From contig NW_006920887.1 of NCBI RefSeq assembly GCF_000417875.1, positions 553,903 through 617,902 on the forward strand: DNA of 64,000 nucleotides. The letters run 5' to 3'. The position numbers and the translations under genes are program-made. Shown here piece after piece: positions 10,428 through 19,537 of this stretch (positions are counted from its first letter, which is position 1; every line of letters starts with the position of its first letter). The notes below the pieces were generated by a model. The model saw only the letters and a program-made list of their open reading frames with translations, made no database searches and was not told the origin of the DNA. The DNA is from Pseudozyma flocculosa PF-1 (taxonomy: Eukaryota; Basidiomycota; Ustilaginomycetes; Ustilaginales; Ustilaginaceae).

Positions 10428-11384
10428 ATGAAGGTGCTCGTCACCGGCGCATCCGGCCTCCTCGGCCGCGCCGTCCACGCCCGCTTCCTCGAGCACCACC
10501 ACCAGGTCAAGGCGCTCGCCTTCACGCGCGCCGACCCGCAACGCTCCCTCGAGAAGCTCGACCTGACCGACGAGACCGCCCTCAAGGCCTGCCTCGACGA
10601 CTTCCAGCCGGACGTCATCATCCACACAGCGGCCGAGCGCAGGCCGGACGTCGTCGAGCGAGACCCGCAAGCCTCGAACGCCATCAACGTCGACGTGCCT
10701 GCATCCCTCGCCCAGCTCGCCGCACACCTGCCCACTGTGCCCCTCCTCGTCAACATCTCGACCGACTACGTCTTTGACGGCAGCAAGCCCCCCTACAAGG
10801 TCGACGACCACGCAAATCCGCTCAATTCCTACGGCGTCTCTAAGCTGCAGGGCGAGCGCGCCGTCGCCCAGCACGCCAAGCCGGGCCACTTTACCAACCT
10901 CCGCGTGCCCGTCCTCTACGGCGCAGCGGCTGCCAACAGCGAGTCGGCCGTCAACGTCCTCCTCGACGCCATCCAGCCCCGCACGGACGGCAGCGCCGTC
11001 AAGTGCGATGCCTACGCCGTCCGCTACCCGACCTGCGTCGACGACGTGGCCACGGCCCTCGTCCGCCTGTCGGACGTCTTTGCGCAGCAACCGGCCGACG
11101 CCAAGGACATCCCGCCCACCACCCACTTTTCCGCAAAGGAGGCCATGACCAAGTACGACATGTGCCTCGTCCTCTCGCGCGTCGCCAACGCCGTCGGCCT
11201 CGAGACCCGCACCGACCACCTCGACCCCGAGTACGAGGTCGACCCGCTGGCCGCCACCGCCCGACCGCGCCACTGCAAGTTGGACACGAGCGTCCTCGAG
11301 GGTCTCGGCGTGCCCATCGACTTTGTCCCCTTTGAAGAGTGGTGGAGGCCCTACCTGGCCGAGGTGCGTAGGCGTGGCCAGTAG
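10428..11384 (+). CDS. NAD(P)-binding RmlD/MAT2B-like protein
   Basis: This single-exon gene encodes 318 aa. It opens MKVLVTGASGLLGRAV, the Rossmann GxxGxxG dinucleotide-binding loop of extended short-chain dehydrogenases. Downstream are DVIIHTAAERRPD, LVNISTDYVFDG and the active-site pair in NSYGVSKLQGE (YxxxK). This pattern is that of dTDP-4-dehydrorhamnose reductase (RmlD) and of its eukaryotic relative, the beta regulatory subunit of methionine adenosyltransferase. In a fungus without other rhamnose genes nearby, the MAT2B-like role (NADP-binding regulator of S-adenosylmethionine synthesis) is the likelier inference. The start at 10428 is placed directly at the beta-alpha-beta fold; an in-frame ATG further upstream (10230) adds non-conserved sequence. 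The sorting nexin gene follows on the same strand. Confidence 0.85.
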   Translation: MKVLVTGASGLLGRAVHARFLEHHHQVKALAFTRADPQRSLEKLDLTDETALKACLDDFQPDVIIHTAAERRPDVVERDPQASNAINVDVPASLAQLAAHLPTVPLLVNISTDYVFDGSKPPYKVDDHANPLNSYGVSKLQGERAVAQHAKPGHFTNLRVPVLYGAAAANSESAVNVLLDAIQPRTDGSAVKCDAYAVRYPTCVDDVATALVRLSDVFAQQPADAKDIPPTTHFSAKEAMTKYDMCLVLSRVANAVGLETRTDHLDPEYEVDPLAATARPRHCKLDTSVLEGLGVPIDFVPFEEWWRPYLAEVRRRGQ

Positions 11385-11644
11385 CGGACAGCGAGTTCGA
11401 GGGGCGGGGCGCAGGCCGGGGAGGACCAAGGACGGCCGCGAGCCCGCGAAAGGTCGATGGACAGAGTGTAGCGCCGCAGACGTGTCACGTTGCCGCAATC
11501 GCACGAGTTCTTCCCCTCTTCTCTCTGTCCAGGCTGCGCCCCGGGTTGGCCCTGCTCGTCGGAGCGGTCGTGTCGAATCCCAGCTGACTCTATCGTCATT
11601 TTCCCCGCCATCCCCTCGCTACCTGTCTGCCCTCGAAACAACAG

Positions 11645-14096
11645 AAGCTCAGGGCGCAACGGGAAGAGGAAGCTCGCCTCGCCGCCGAGGCCGAGGCACG
11701 TCGACTAGCGGCCGAGGAAGAGGAGCGCAAGAGGCGGGAAGCCGAAGAGGCCGAGGCGAGGCGCAAGGCGGAGGAAGAAGAGGAGCGGCTGCGGAAGCAA
11801 AAGGAGGAAGAGGAGAGAGAGGCCGAGAGGCTGCGACTGCAGAGGGAGAAGGAAGCGGCCGAGGCCGAGGAGGCGGAGAGAAGACGGGTGCGAGAGGCCG
11901 AGGCCGAGGCCGAGGTCGAGAGGAAGAGGAAGGCAGATGAGGAGGCGGCGTCGGCATCGGCAGCGGCGGCGGCCGTAGAGCAGGCTGATGGTGCCGCGCA
12001 GGCCGCCGACGGCGACAAACCTGCAGACGACGGAGAGGCAGCGGGGACTTCCGAGGCAGCACCGGCAGATCTCACAGGCTCGCCATCCGCCACTGCGGCT
12101 GCGGCTGCCGCCTCGACGTCAAGGCCCACTTCGCCCTCTGCTGAGCTGGCCGACGACCCTGCCGGCCCCGACGAACCACCGCGCTCGTCTCCTCTCGGAT
12201 CACCCAACCCGTCCTTCTCGTCGTTGCAAGCCCGGCCCACCCCTCCGGCCACATCGGGCTTGCCGAGCCCGTCCAGCTCGGTGCCGCCCTCGATCCGCAG
12301 CGTGCACCGGCCCAGCTCGCCCATCGATGGATCCAGCTCCGTCGACCATCAGCACCAGCAGCAGGAGCAAGACGGACAGACCGCGGCGCTGGGCACGACG
12401 CCGACCGCATCAACGACCGGTCTGGCGGGACCTGGCGCAGGTCCAGGCGCCACGACCTCAGGCCCGGCGCCGATCGACAGCCCGCTCAACCTCAGCGCGG
12501 CAGGCGACGACTTGCGACGACGGAGCAGCGCGGCAGGCGGCGCGCACGGCAGCGGCAGCATGCTGGCCGAGCGGTCGATGAGCGGGAGCAGCGCGGGTGG
12601 GCCTTCTCGCCTCGCGTCGCTGACCGACGAAAAGAACCTGTTCGGTGGCACGGTGCGTGCGCTCGACATCCAGGGCGCCGGCGGCAAGGCCCGAGCGGGC
12701 GAGGCCGATGGCGACAACGACTCGGACGGATACGGACAGCCCTCGCCCCGGACGGACCACGCTGTGCCTGGAGGCTTTCAGCGGGGCACCTTCGGGACGG
12801 CGGTGGGCGGCGCACCGGCCCAGGCGGCAACGGCCGGCGGCGGCTTTGGCGTCGACTCGACGCACTCGATCCACTCGGAACCGTCGACGGGCGCGGGACG
12901 GGTCTCGAGCGAAGGCTCGTCGAGCCAGCAGCCGCACGCGTTGCCGCCCGCGCAGCAGCAGCCGCCGGCGCAAGTGCAGCCACCGCCTCAGCTGTACCAC
13001 CGGTCGTCGTTTGACGCGGCGCAGCTGGAGCGGGAGCGGCAGGAGCGGGAGCGGGCTGCGCGGAAGCGGTGGGAGTTTGGGATCCGGGTGGGCGACCCGC
13101 AAAAGGTGGGCGATCCGATGACGGCGCACATCGTGTACACGGTGCGGACGACGACCGACTGCCCGCGGTTCCGGGCGTCGCAGTTTTCGGCGCTGCGGCG
13201 GTACAAGGACTTTCGGTGGCTGCACGCGGCGCTGGTGCAGAACAACCCGGGCATCATTGTGCCGCCGGTGCCGGAAAAGGTGACGATTGGGCGGTTCGCC
13301 GCCGAGCTGGTCGAGGCGCGGCGGCTGGGGCTCGAGACGTGCATCAACAAGATTGCGTCGCACCCGGTGCTGCAGCAGGACGACGACCTGCGGCTGTTTC
13401 TCGAGAGCGACAACTTTGGGGCCGACGTCAAGGCGCGCGACGCCGTCAAGGGGGCGATTGTGACGCCCGAGCAAAAGACGCGCAAGTCGTGGGTGCCCGG
13501 CGTGGTGGCCATGTCGTCGAGCGGGGCGACGCACAAGTTTCACGAATTCGACGAGTGGTTCGAGACGCAGAAGGTGTACCTCGACTCGCTCGAGGGGTGC
13601 CTGCGGCAGGTGGTCAAGAGCATCTCGGGCGTCTCGAACCAGCGCAAGGAGCTGGCGGGCGCTGTGGCCGAGATGGCCAACGTGCTGGTGACGCTGGGCG
13701 GCAGCAGCCTGTCGCGCAGCGTGAGCACGTGCTTTGCCGGGCTGGCCGAGGTGCAGAAGCGGGCGTACGAGATCGAGGAGCAGCTCGCCGAGGCCGACGT
13801 GCGCCAGCTGGGCACCGTCATGTACGAGTACGAGAGGACCGTGGGCAGCATCCGGGTGAGTAGCGGTCGCGCCGATGGTGGCGGTCGGGGCGATGGCGGT
13901 GGACCACTTCGCTGACCGGCCTTCGTCGTTTCTCATATCCCCCCTCCCGCTCGCCTCCTGGCTCCGCGCACGCACGCACGTACGCACGTACGCACTCACG
14001 CACTCACGCACGCACTCTCGCACACACGCACACACCCACACACACCCACACACACCCACACACACCCACACACACACCCACCCACACACCCACACA

Positions 14097-14153
<57 letters not shown>

Positions 14154-14590
14154 CGTTTGCGACGCGGCTCGACGTGTGGCAGGCGTGGCAGCGGGCGTGC
14201 GACGAGCAGCACAAGATGCAGGCGCGGTACAACAAGGTGCGGGCGGGCGGCTCGGGCGTGTCGTCGCACCACCTGTCTTCGCTGCTGTCGGACGTGTCCG
14301 AGGCCGAGGCGCGGGCGCTGGAGCGGGAGCGCGACTTCCACGTCGTCTCGGAGCGGTGCAAGAGCGAAATGGAGCGCCTCGACCTCGAGCGCGTCGACGA
14401 CTTTCGCGGCGCGCTCCAGGCCTGGCTCGACGGCCTCGTGTCGCGCCAGCAGGACGTCGTCGACGAATGGGAGGCCTACCTCGCCCTCGTCGGTCGTCAG
14501 ATGGGCCTCAACCCGGCCGCATCGGCCTCGGCCTCGGCCTCGGTCTCGGTCTCGGAGGGCGAGCAGCAGCCGTCGTCGTCGTCGTCGTAG
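11645..14590 (+). CDS. VPS5: Vps5-type PX-BAR sorting nexin (retromer), 5' end not resolved
   Basis: Visible exons are 11645-13855 and 14150-14590 (at least 883 aa). The intron at 13856-14149 has a GTGAGT donor and an acceptor at the end of a CA microsatellite, and joins GSIR to KAFATRLDVWQ in frame. Family knowledge: Vps5/SNX1 binds phosphatidylinositol 3-phosphate with its PX domain and tubulates endosomes with its BAR domain as part of retromer. Seen: a highly charged Glu/Arg/Ala helix at the N-terminus, a disordered Ser/Pro/Gly region, a PX domain (about residues 470-595 of the visible protein, with RRYKDFRWLHAAL and VPPVPEK), and a BAR coiled-coil (about 630-865). The frame is closed by TGA near 11582 with no ATG after it, so an upstream exon is expected. 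The only nearby ATG is at 11457 (MDR, then GTGTAG as a weak donor). The C-terminus is a Ser-rich tail. Confidence 0.85.
14021..14148. repeat. CA-dinucleotide microsatellite inside the VPS5 intron
   Basis: The stretch is almost entirely (CA)n with CCCA interruptions, preceded by (CGCA/CGTA)-type repeats from about 13968. It runs directly into the CAG splice acceptor at 14147-14149 and so replaces a normal polypyrimidine tract. Confidence 0.9.
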
Positions 14591-14935
14591 CGGCAGAGCG
14601 GCAGAGTGGCGAGTGTAGTAGGCGCAGGCGTTGGCAGGAGGGGTGGCAGTCGTCGTCGTCGTTGTCGTGGCATGGCATTGCAGGCTTGGTGGTGCGCCGA
14701 ATCGGATCGGATTGGGTCGGATCGCATCGGAACAGGATCGGCTCGGCAGAGCAGCGGCGTCTTGTTCGGAATGGCGGCGGCGGAAATGTGAACGAAAATG
14801 CCATTGGAAGTCATTCGCTCGCGACATGGTCGGTCGAGTCAGGAACCGGCCCCGCCTACCTGGTCGTGTCTGCCTCGTTCCGCGCCTGTCCTGCTACACC
14901 ACACCATCATCCCCCGCCTCTTTTCCGCGACGACC
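14591..14935. other. Intergenic spacer between VPS5 and the acetyltransferase
   Basis: This is a 345-bp non-coding spacer between two plus-strand genes, holding the VPS5 3' end and presumably the next promoter. An in-frame ATG at 14798 could extend the acetyltransferase by 46 residues. No other feature was seen. Confidence 0.4.
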
Positions 14936-16958
14936 ATGTCCAGCTCGACGGCCATTGACGGCGCTGGCTCCCCGACCCGGTCCTATCGCAGTCGTCGGAT
15001 CGGCCTGCACGAGCGTTTCTGCCTGGCGCGCAACAATGTCGGCTACGCACCGATCGTGTGCATCGTCGGCTCCTTTTCCCTCGGCCCCTCGTCGCCGTCG
15101 TCGCGACTCACACTCGAGGACATGACGAGGATCGTTTCGACGAGGATCGACAACCTCCTCGCGCTGCTTCCCCTGCTATCGTCGCGGATCGAGGATCGAT
15201 ACGATCCAAAGACGACCTGGATCCCACCCTGCGCAGAGAACGGCGTCGAGGCGGCTACGATCCTGCATCTCCACCCCATGCAGCATCTGCCGTCACAAGA
15301 GCAAGGCAACGACGAGAGGATGGGCGAGATCATGCACACGCGCCGCGAAGCGTGGATGCACGACGTCGACGTCGAGTCGGGTCCGCTGTGGCGCGTCGAC
15401 CTCTACCCCTTTTCCTCCTCCTCCTCCTCCTCCTCCTCCTCGCCGGCCGCGTCAGATGCAGGGCCGGACGAGGTGGTGGTGAGCCTGACGACGCACCACG
15501 TCATGGTCGATGGAAAGGGTGCCGTCAACCTCTTTTCCACCTTGCTCGCCGCGTCCCCCTCTCCCTTTGATCTCGAGTGCGAAGCGCGGAGGTGGGGCGA
15601 AGAGACGCGACGCATCACGGGTCGCCGCGACGCCGACGAGGATGGTGCCGGTGCACTGCCGCCGACGTCGGATGGGGATCTGGATATGAAGCCGTCCTGG
15701 CGCATCCTCCTACCCGTCCTCGTCGAGACGTTGCTCAAGCCCCTCCTCCCGCAGCGCGTGTGGCAGTGGTATGCGGGCGCCGAGTCCTGGCCGGGTCACC
15801 TCCCTTCCTCTCCCGAGTCGGCCCATCAGAACGCAACGACGAGGGGGCTCAGGAAGCCACCGCACCTCTGTCCCGCCCACACCTCGATCCTCTCCTTGTC
15901 GACGCCCCGCCTCCTCTCCCGCCTCAAGCGACGCGGCTCCAAACACGGCGTCGCGACGGTACAGGGACTCGTACACGCCGCCGCCTCTGTCTCGCTCTGG
16001 TACGCCGCCATCACCGGCAACGACGAGAATGAGGACAGGGAGGGCCAGAGGGGGATCAGGGTGACGAGCGAGACGCCCTTTTCGGCCCGGGTGCCCGCGC
16101 GGGGCCACGGGGCGTGCACGGGCAACTACGTCGGCGATGTGAGTGGCGGCGCGCTCGCTCGAGGACCCGTGGACGGATGCTGAATCGGGCTGTGACCCCC
16201 TTCCTCTTGCTCCTTGCCACGCCCGCCGCCATGCGATGCAGCTCCCGTACACGGCCACGCTCGATCCAGCAACGTCGTTCTGGAACATGGCAAGGCGCTA
16301 CGCCGACCTCAGTACGTCCAACCCCCTTGCCTCCGCCCTCGGTGCAGGCCGTCGCGTCTAGCCCCCGTCCAGACTGACGTTTGCCTCGCCCGTTCCTCTC
16401 CGCGCGGCACCAGTCTCGAAACCTTCGACGCTCCAAGACGCGCTGCAAGGTCTGGGTCTTCTCTCCTACATCCCCGACCACCCTCCCTCCTCGAGTCCAA
16501 CGACGCCACGGCAGGGCGGGATGGAGGCCTTCTTCACGGCGCGGATGCACAGCCCCACGCCGCACCGCTGCTCGTTTGGCCTCTCGAATCTCGGTGCGCT
16601 CGACGTCGACGCCCTCCTCGCACCGTGTCGCAACGTCGTATGGTCCCAGACCCCGTCGCCGTTCGGTCCGGCCATCCTCCTCGATTGCATCGGCTTCAAG
16701 CGGTCGCACTCCCAGCGCGACCGGAAGCTGGGGGAAGAGGAAGAGGAAGAGGGGCGAGGACAGGTCGAGTTGGCGATCTCCATCAGCCATCGGCGTGGTG
16801 CCCTCGACCCCGGCGTCGTGTCCCGGTTCGAGGGGACGTTGCGCTCCGTCGTCCTCTTTCTCGCCGGTCAGCAATCGGACGACGAAGACGATGGACAAGG
16901 CGATATCACCGTCGAGCAGCTGGTCCAGGCGTCGCTCGAGGGTCGCAGTCGAAGATAA
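14936..16958 (+). CDS. Alcohol O-acetyltransferase family protein
   Basis: Three exons: 14936-16138, 16242-16311 and 16414-16958 (605 aa). Introns have GTGAGT and GTACGT donors with CAG acceptors, and all phases fit. The condensation-type active-site motif HHxxxDG is present as THHVMVDGKGAV in exon 1, where the second His is the expected base. Near the start, RRIGLHERFCLARNNVGYAP resembles the opening of yeast Atf-type enzymes, which transfer acetyl from acetyl-CoA to alcohols to form esters. A run of Ser around the middle of exon 1 and a Glu run in exon 3 are low-complexity insertions. The substrate alcohol cannot be read from the sequence. An alternative start at 14798 would add a basic leader ending RLFSATT. 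The gene is convergent with a zinc alcohol dehydrogenase only 175 bp away. Confidence 0.8.
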
Positions 16959-17133
16959 CAGCCGGGGCAGTCGGACATGCGTGCGGGCGCTCAAGCATAG
17001 ACCCAGGGCACAGAAGCGCCAGCAACGGCGACAACGACGACGACGACGACGACGACTCGGATGGTATTGGCAGAATCTACAGGTCAGCCCAACTTGACTT
17101 AGCAGCCTCGCCCCGCTTCTCCACGAACGACTC

Positions 17134-18611
17134 CTACGTGCGCTCGGGGATCTTGGACAGCTCGGGCGTGCCCTCTGCGCGCGGGAACGAGTGCTTGGTC
17201 TCGACGAAGCACTTGAGCAAGCCGACGCCCTTGGACTCGTCGAAGCGCTTCTCGTCAAACGCGGCGTATATCTCGGCGGTGTCCTCGAGCTTGAAGCGGT
17301 GCGTCAAGATGATGGTGGGGTCAAAGCGACCCGGCTCGAGGTACTCCTTCATCAGCTTGGGAATGTATCGCTGCGTGGGCGCCTGGCCGTTGCCCTTGAG
17401 TTGGATTCCACGCTCCATCAGGGCGCCAATGAGGAAGCCGTTGGTGGTGCCGGCGTAGTCGGCGGCGATGGAGATCTTGCCAAACTTGCGCGTGGCGCGG
17501 ATGGCCTCGTTGAGCACCTCTGGCGAGTCGGTCTCGAGGGCGACGGCGCGCATGGCCTTGTGCAGGGCCGTCTTGGCGTATCGGAAGCCGGCGGCGTCAA
17601 ACGAGACGTCGACGCCAATGGGGACCAGCTCCTGGATGGCGGCGGCGACGTCCTTGACCTCGTCAAAGTTGATCGTCTCGACGCCGAAGCGGTCGCGCGC
17701 AAACGCGAGGCGGTGCACGTCGTTGTCGACGAGTATGACTTTTTTGGCGTTGAAGAGGTCCGGCTTGAGCCACTGGCACAGGTTGAGGCCAATGGGGCCC
17801 GCGCCCCAGATGGCGGCCGTCTCGCCCGGCTGGAAGTCGACGTCGACGACCGAGTGGTACGAGGTGCAGACGATGTCGGACAGGTAGAGGGCCTTTTCGT
17901 CGGGCAGCGAGTCGGGCACCTTGAAGCAGTTGCGGTCGGCAAACGGCATGCGCATCGCCTCGGACTGGGCGCCCGCAAAGCCGCCGAGGAAGTGGCCGTA
18001 TCCGAGCACGCCGCCGATCTTTTTGCCGTCTGTCCGGTTGGGAGCCCGGTTGGGAGCCCGGTTGGGAGCGGAGGGATGTGGGCGGGGTATTTATGGCATC
18101 AGCCGCCCTGTCCTGCGTCCCGAAGCAGTCAGGCCGGCGGAGGGGAGCTACGCGCGCACTCACACAGCTTGTCCATGACGCTGCTCTTGTTGACGACATC
18201 GCACATGCTTCCGAGGTCGCGCTTGCACATGTCGCACTGGCCGCACGAGATGCTAAACGAGCACACGACGCGGTCGCCGACCTTGATGGTGCGCACGGCG
18301 TCGCCGACCTGCTCGACGACGCCGATGGCCTCGTGGCCGAGGACGTCGCCCTGCTTGAGCTGGAGGATCTCGCCGTGGTAGAGGTGCAGGTCGGAGCCGC
18401 ACACGGTGGAGCCCGTGATGCGGATGACGGCGTCGTTGGCGTCCGACACGGTGGGCTTGGGCACCGTCGCCATGCGCACGTCGCGGACGCCGTGCCACGT
18501 CAGCGCCTCCATTGTCTCGCCCGACGGCGCCGCCTCGTAGCCCGGCGAAATGGCCGTCGGCTTGTCGCCCATCACCTCCTGCGCCTTGTTCGAGAGGTAG
18601 TTGACGGCCAT
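17134..18611 (-). CDS. Zinc-dependent alcohol dehydrogenase (formaldehyde-dehydrogenase-like MDR)
   Basis: Two exons: 18164-18611 and 17134-18029 (447 aa). The junction forms MDKLY-GKKIGG in frame. Catalytic zinc ligands are visible in TVCGSDLHLYHGE (Cys) and LGHEAIGVVEQVG (His-Glu). The structural zinc lobe follows in SISCGQCDMCKRDLGSMC, with four cysteines. The NAD-binding Rossmann loop is IWGAGPIGLNLCQW. Length and the long insert between the Rossmann core and C-terminus match the glutathione-independent formaldehyde dehydrogenase-like group of the medium-chain dehydrogenase family. Substrate is uncertain; oxidation or reduction of a small alcohol or aldehyde is the family role. The intron (18030-18163) contains a 12-bp GGTTGGGAGCCC repeat, three copies. 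Confidence 0.88.
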
Positions 18612-19537
18612 GGCGGGAGAAAGGGGGATGTGCGGAGTGATTGGTGATGAGGAGATAGAGAGGCCGATGCGGTTGATTCGGGTGCTAGGTCGCGCGAGGT
18701 GGTAAGCTGTGAGGGAATCAGCGAGGGGGGCGGTGGTGGTGGTGGTGATGGTGGCAGAAGGAGCCAAGGCAAAGCAACGAGCGCCTTTTGTACTCGCCCG
18801 GCCTCGGCCTCGTGGCGGCGGCGGCGAATCAGAGAGAGTGATGACGACAAGCGGCGAGGCAGGCATCGCAACGCATATCACCGTCTTACATGAAGTTGCG
18901 GCAGAGCAAGAAGGGACGGTGGAGCATGGCCATGGCCATGGCGCGGCATGGACCTCCACAGAAGCAGCTGCCAGTCGGCTGGGCTGGCGCACATGCGACG
19001 TCGACGTCGACGGCGACGGCGGACAGAACGAGGTGGCCCTGAGTCATGGCATCGAAGGCAATGTACATCCGTCGCGTACGTGCGTGTGCGATTCCTACAA
19101 CGGCGGTCGGCCTCGAACGCGGGGGACAAGGCAGGGAGAGAGAGGTACGGGAGGCAGGCAGGCCAGGCTAGGCCGGGACGGAGCGAGCGACCAGAAGAGT
19201 GACACGCGACACCCGCCCGCCTGGCTGCCAGGCTAGGTCAAGCAAGCAAGCAGCAGCAGATCAGAGGCCGTCCAGGGTCCTGGGGTGCTAGACCCTGCAT
19301 GAAGCAGATGTCGGCTCGGATGGTCGACAGGGAAGGCAGGCAGGTAGGCTGGGCTGGCAGGCGTACGCGGGCCGCGCACGTACGCCACGGTGCACAGAGG
19401 CAGAGAGGCGCAACAGTCATCCTCGACATCATCGCTCCTCGGCCCTCGACATCGCCCGTCAACCGTCCACGCACGAGGCCTAGGGTGGCAGCAACAGCAT
19501 GCAACCATGCGATGATTCATCCTCCTTGCCGCTCCAT
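18612..19537. other. Intergenic region upstream of the alcohol dehydrogenase
   Basis: This is 926 bp of non-coding sequence between two minus-strand genes. It contains a GGTGGT-rich stretch (about 18726-18750) in the probable dehydrogenase promoter, short AAGC and CAGG repeats, and the 3' end of the TFIIB-like gene. No RNA gene or supported ORF was seen. Confidence 0.4.

Noticed and set aside
9876..11504. 542-residue minus-strand open frame
   Set aside because: Antisense to the RmlD/MAT2B-like gene, without recognisable protein features.
12458..14827. 789-residue minus-strand open frame
   Set aside because: Antisense to VPS5, running through the CA microsatellite as a CVCVCV run; not a protein.
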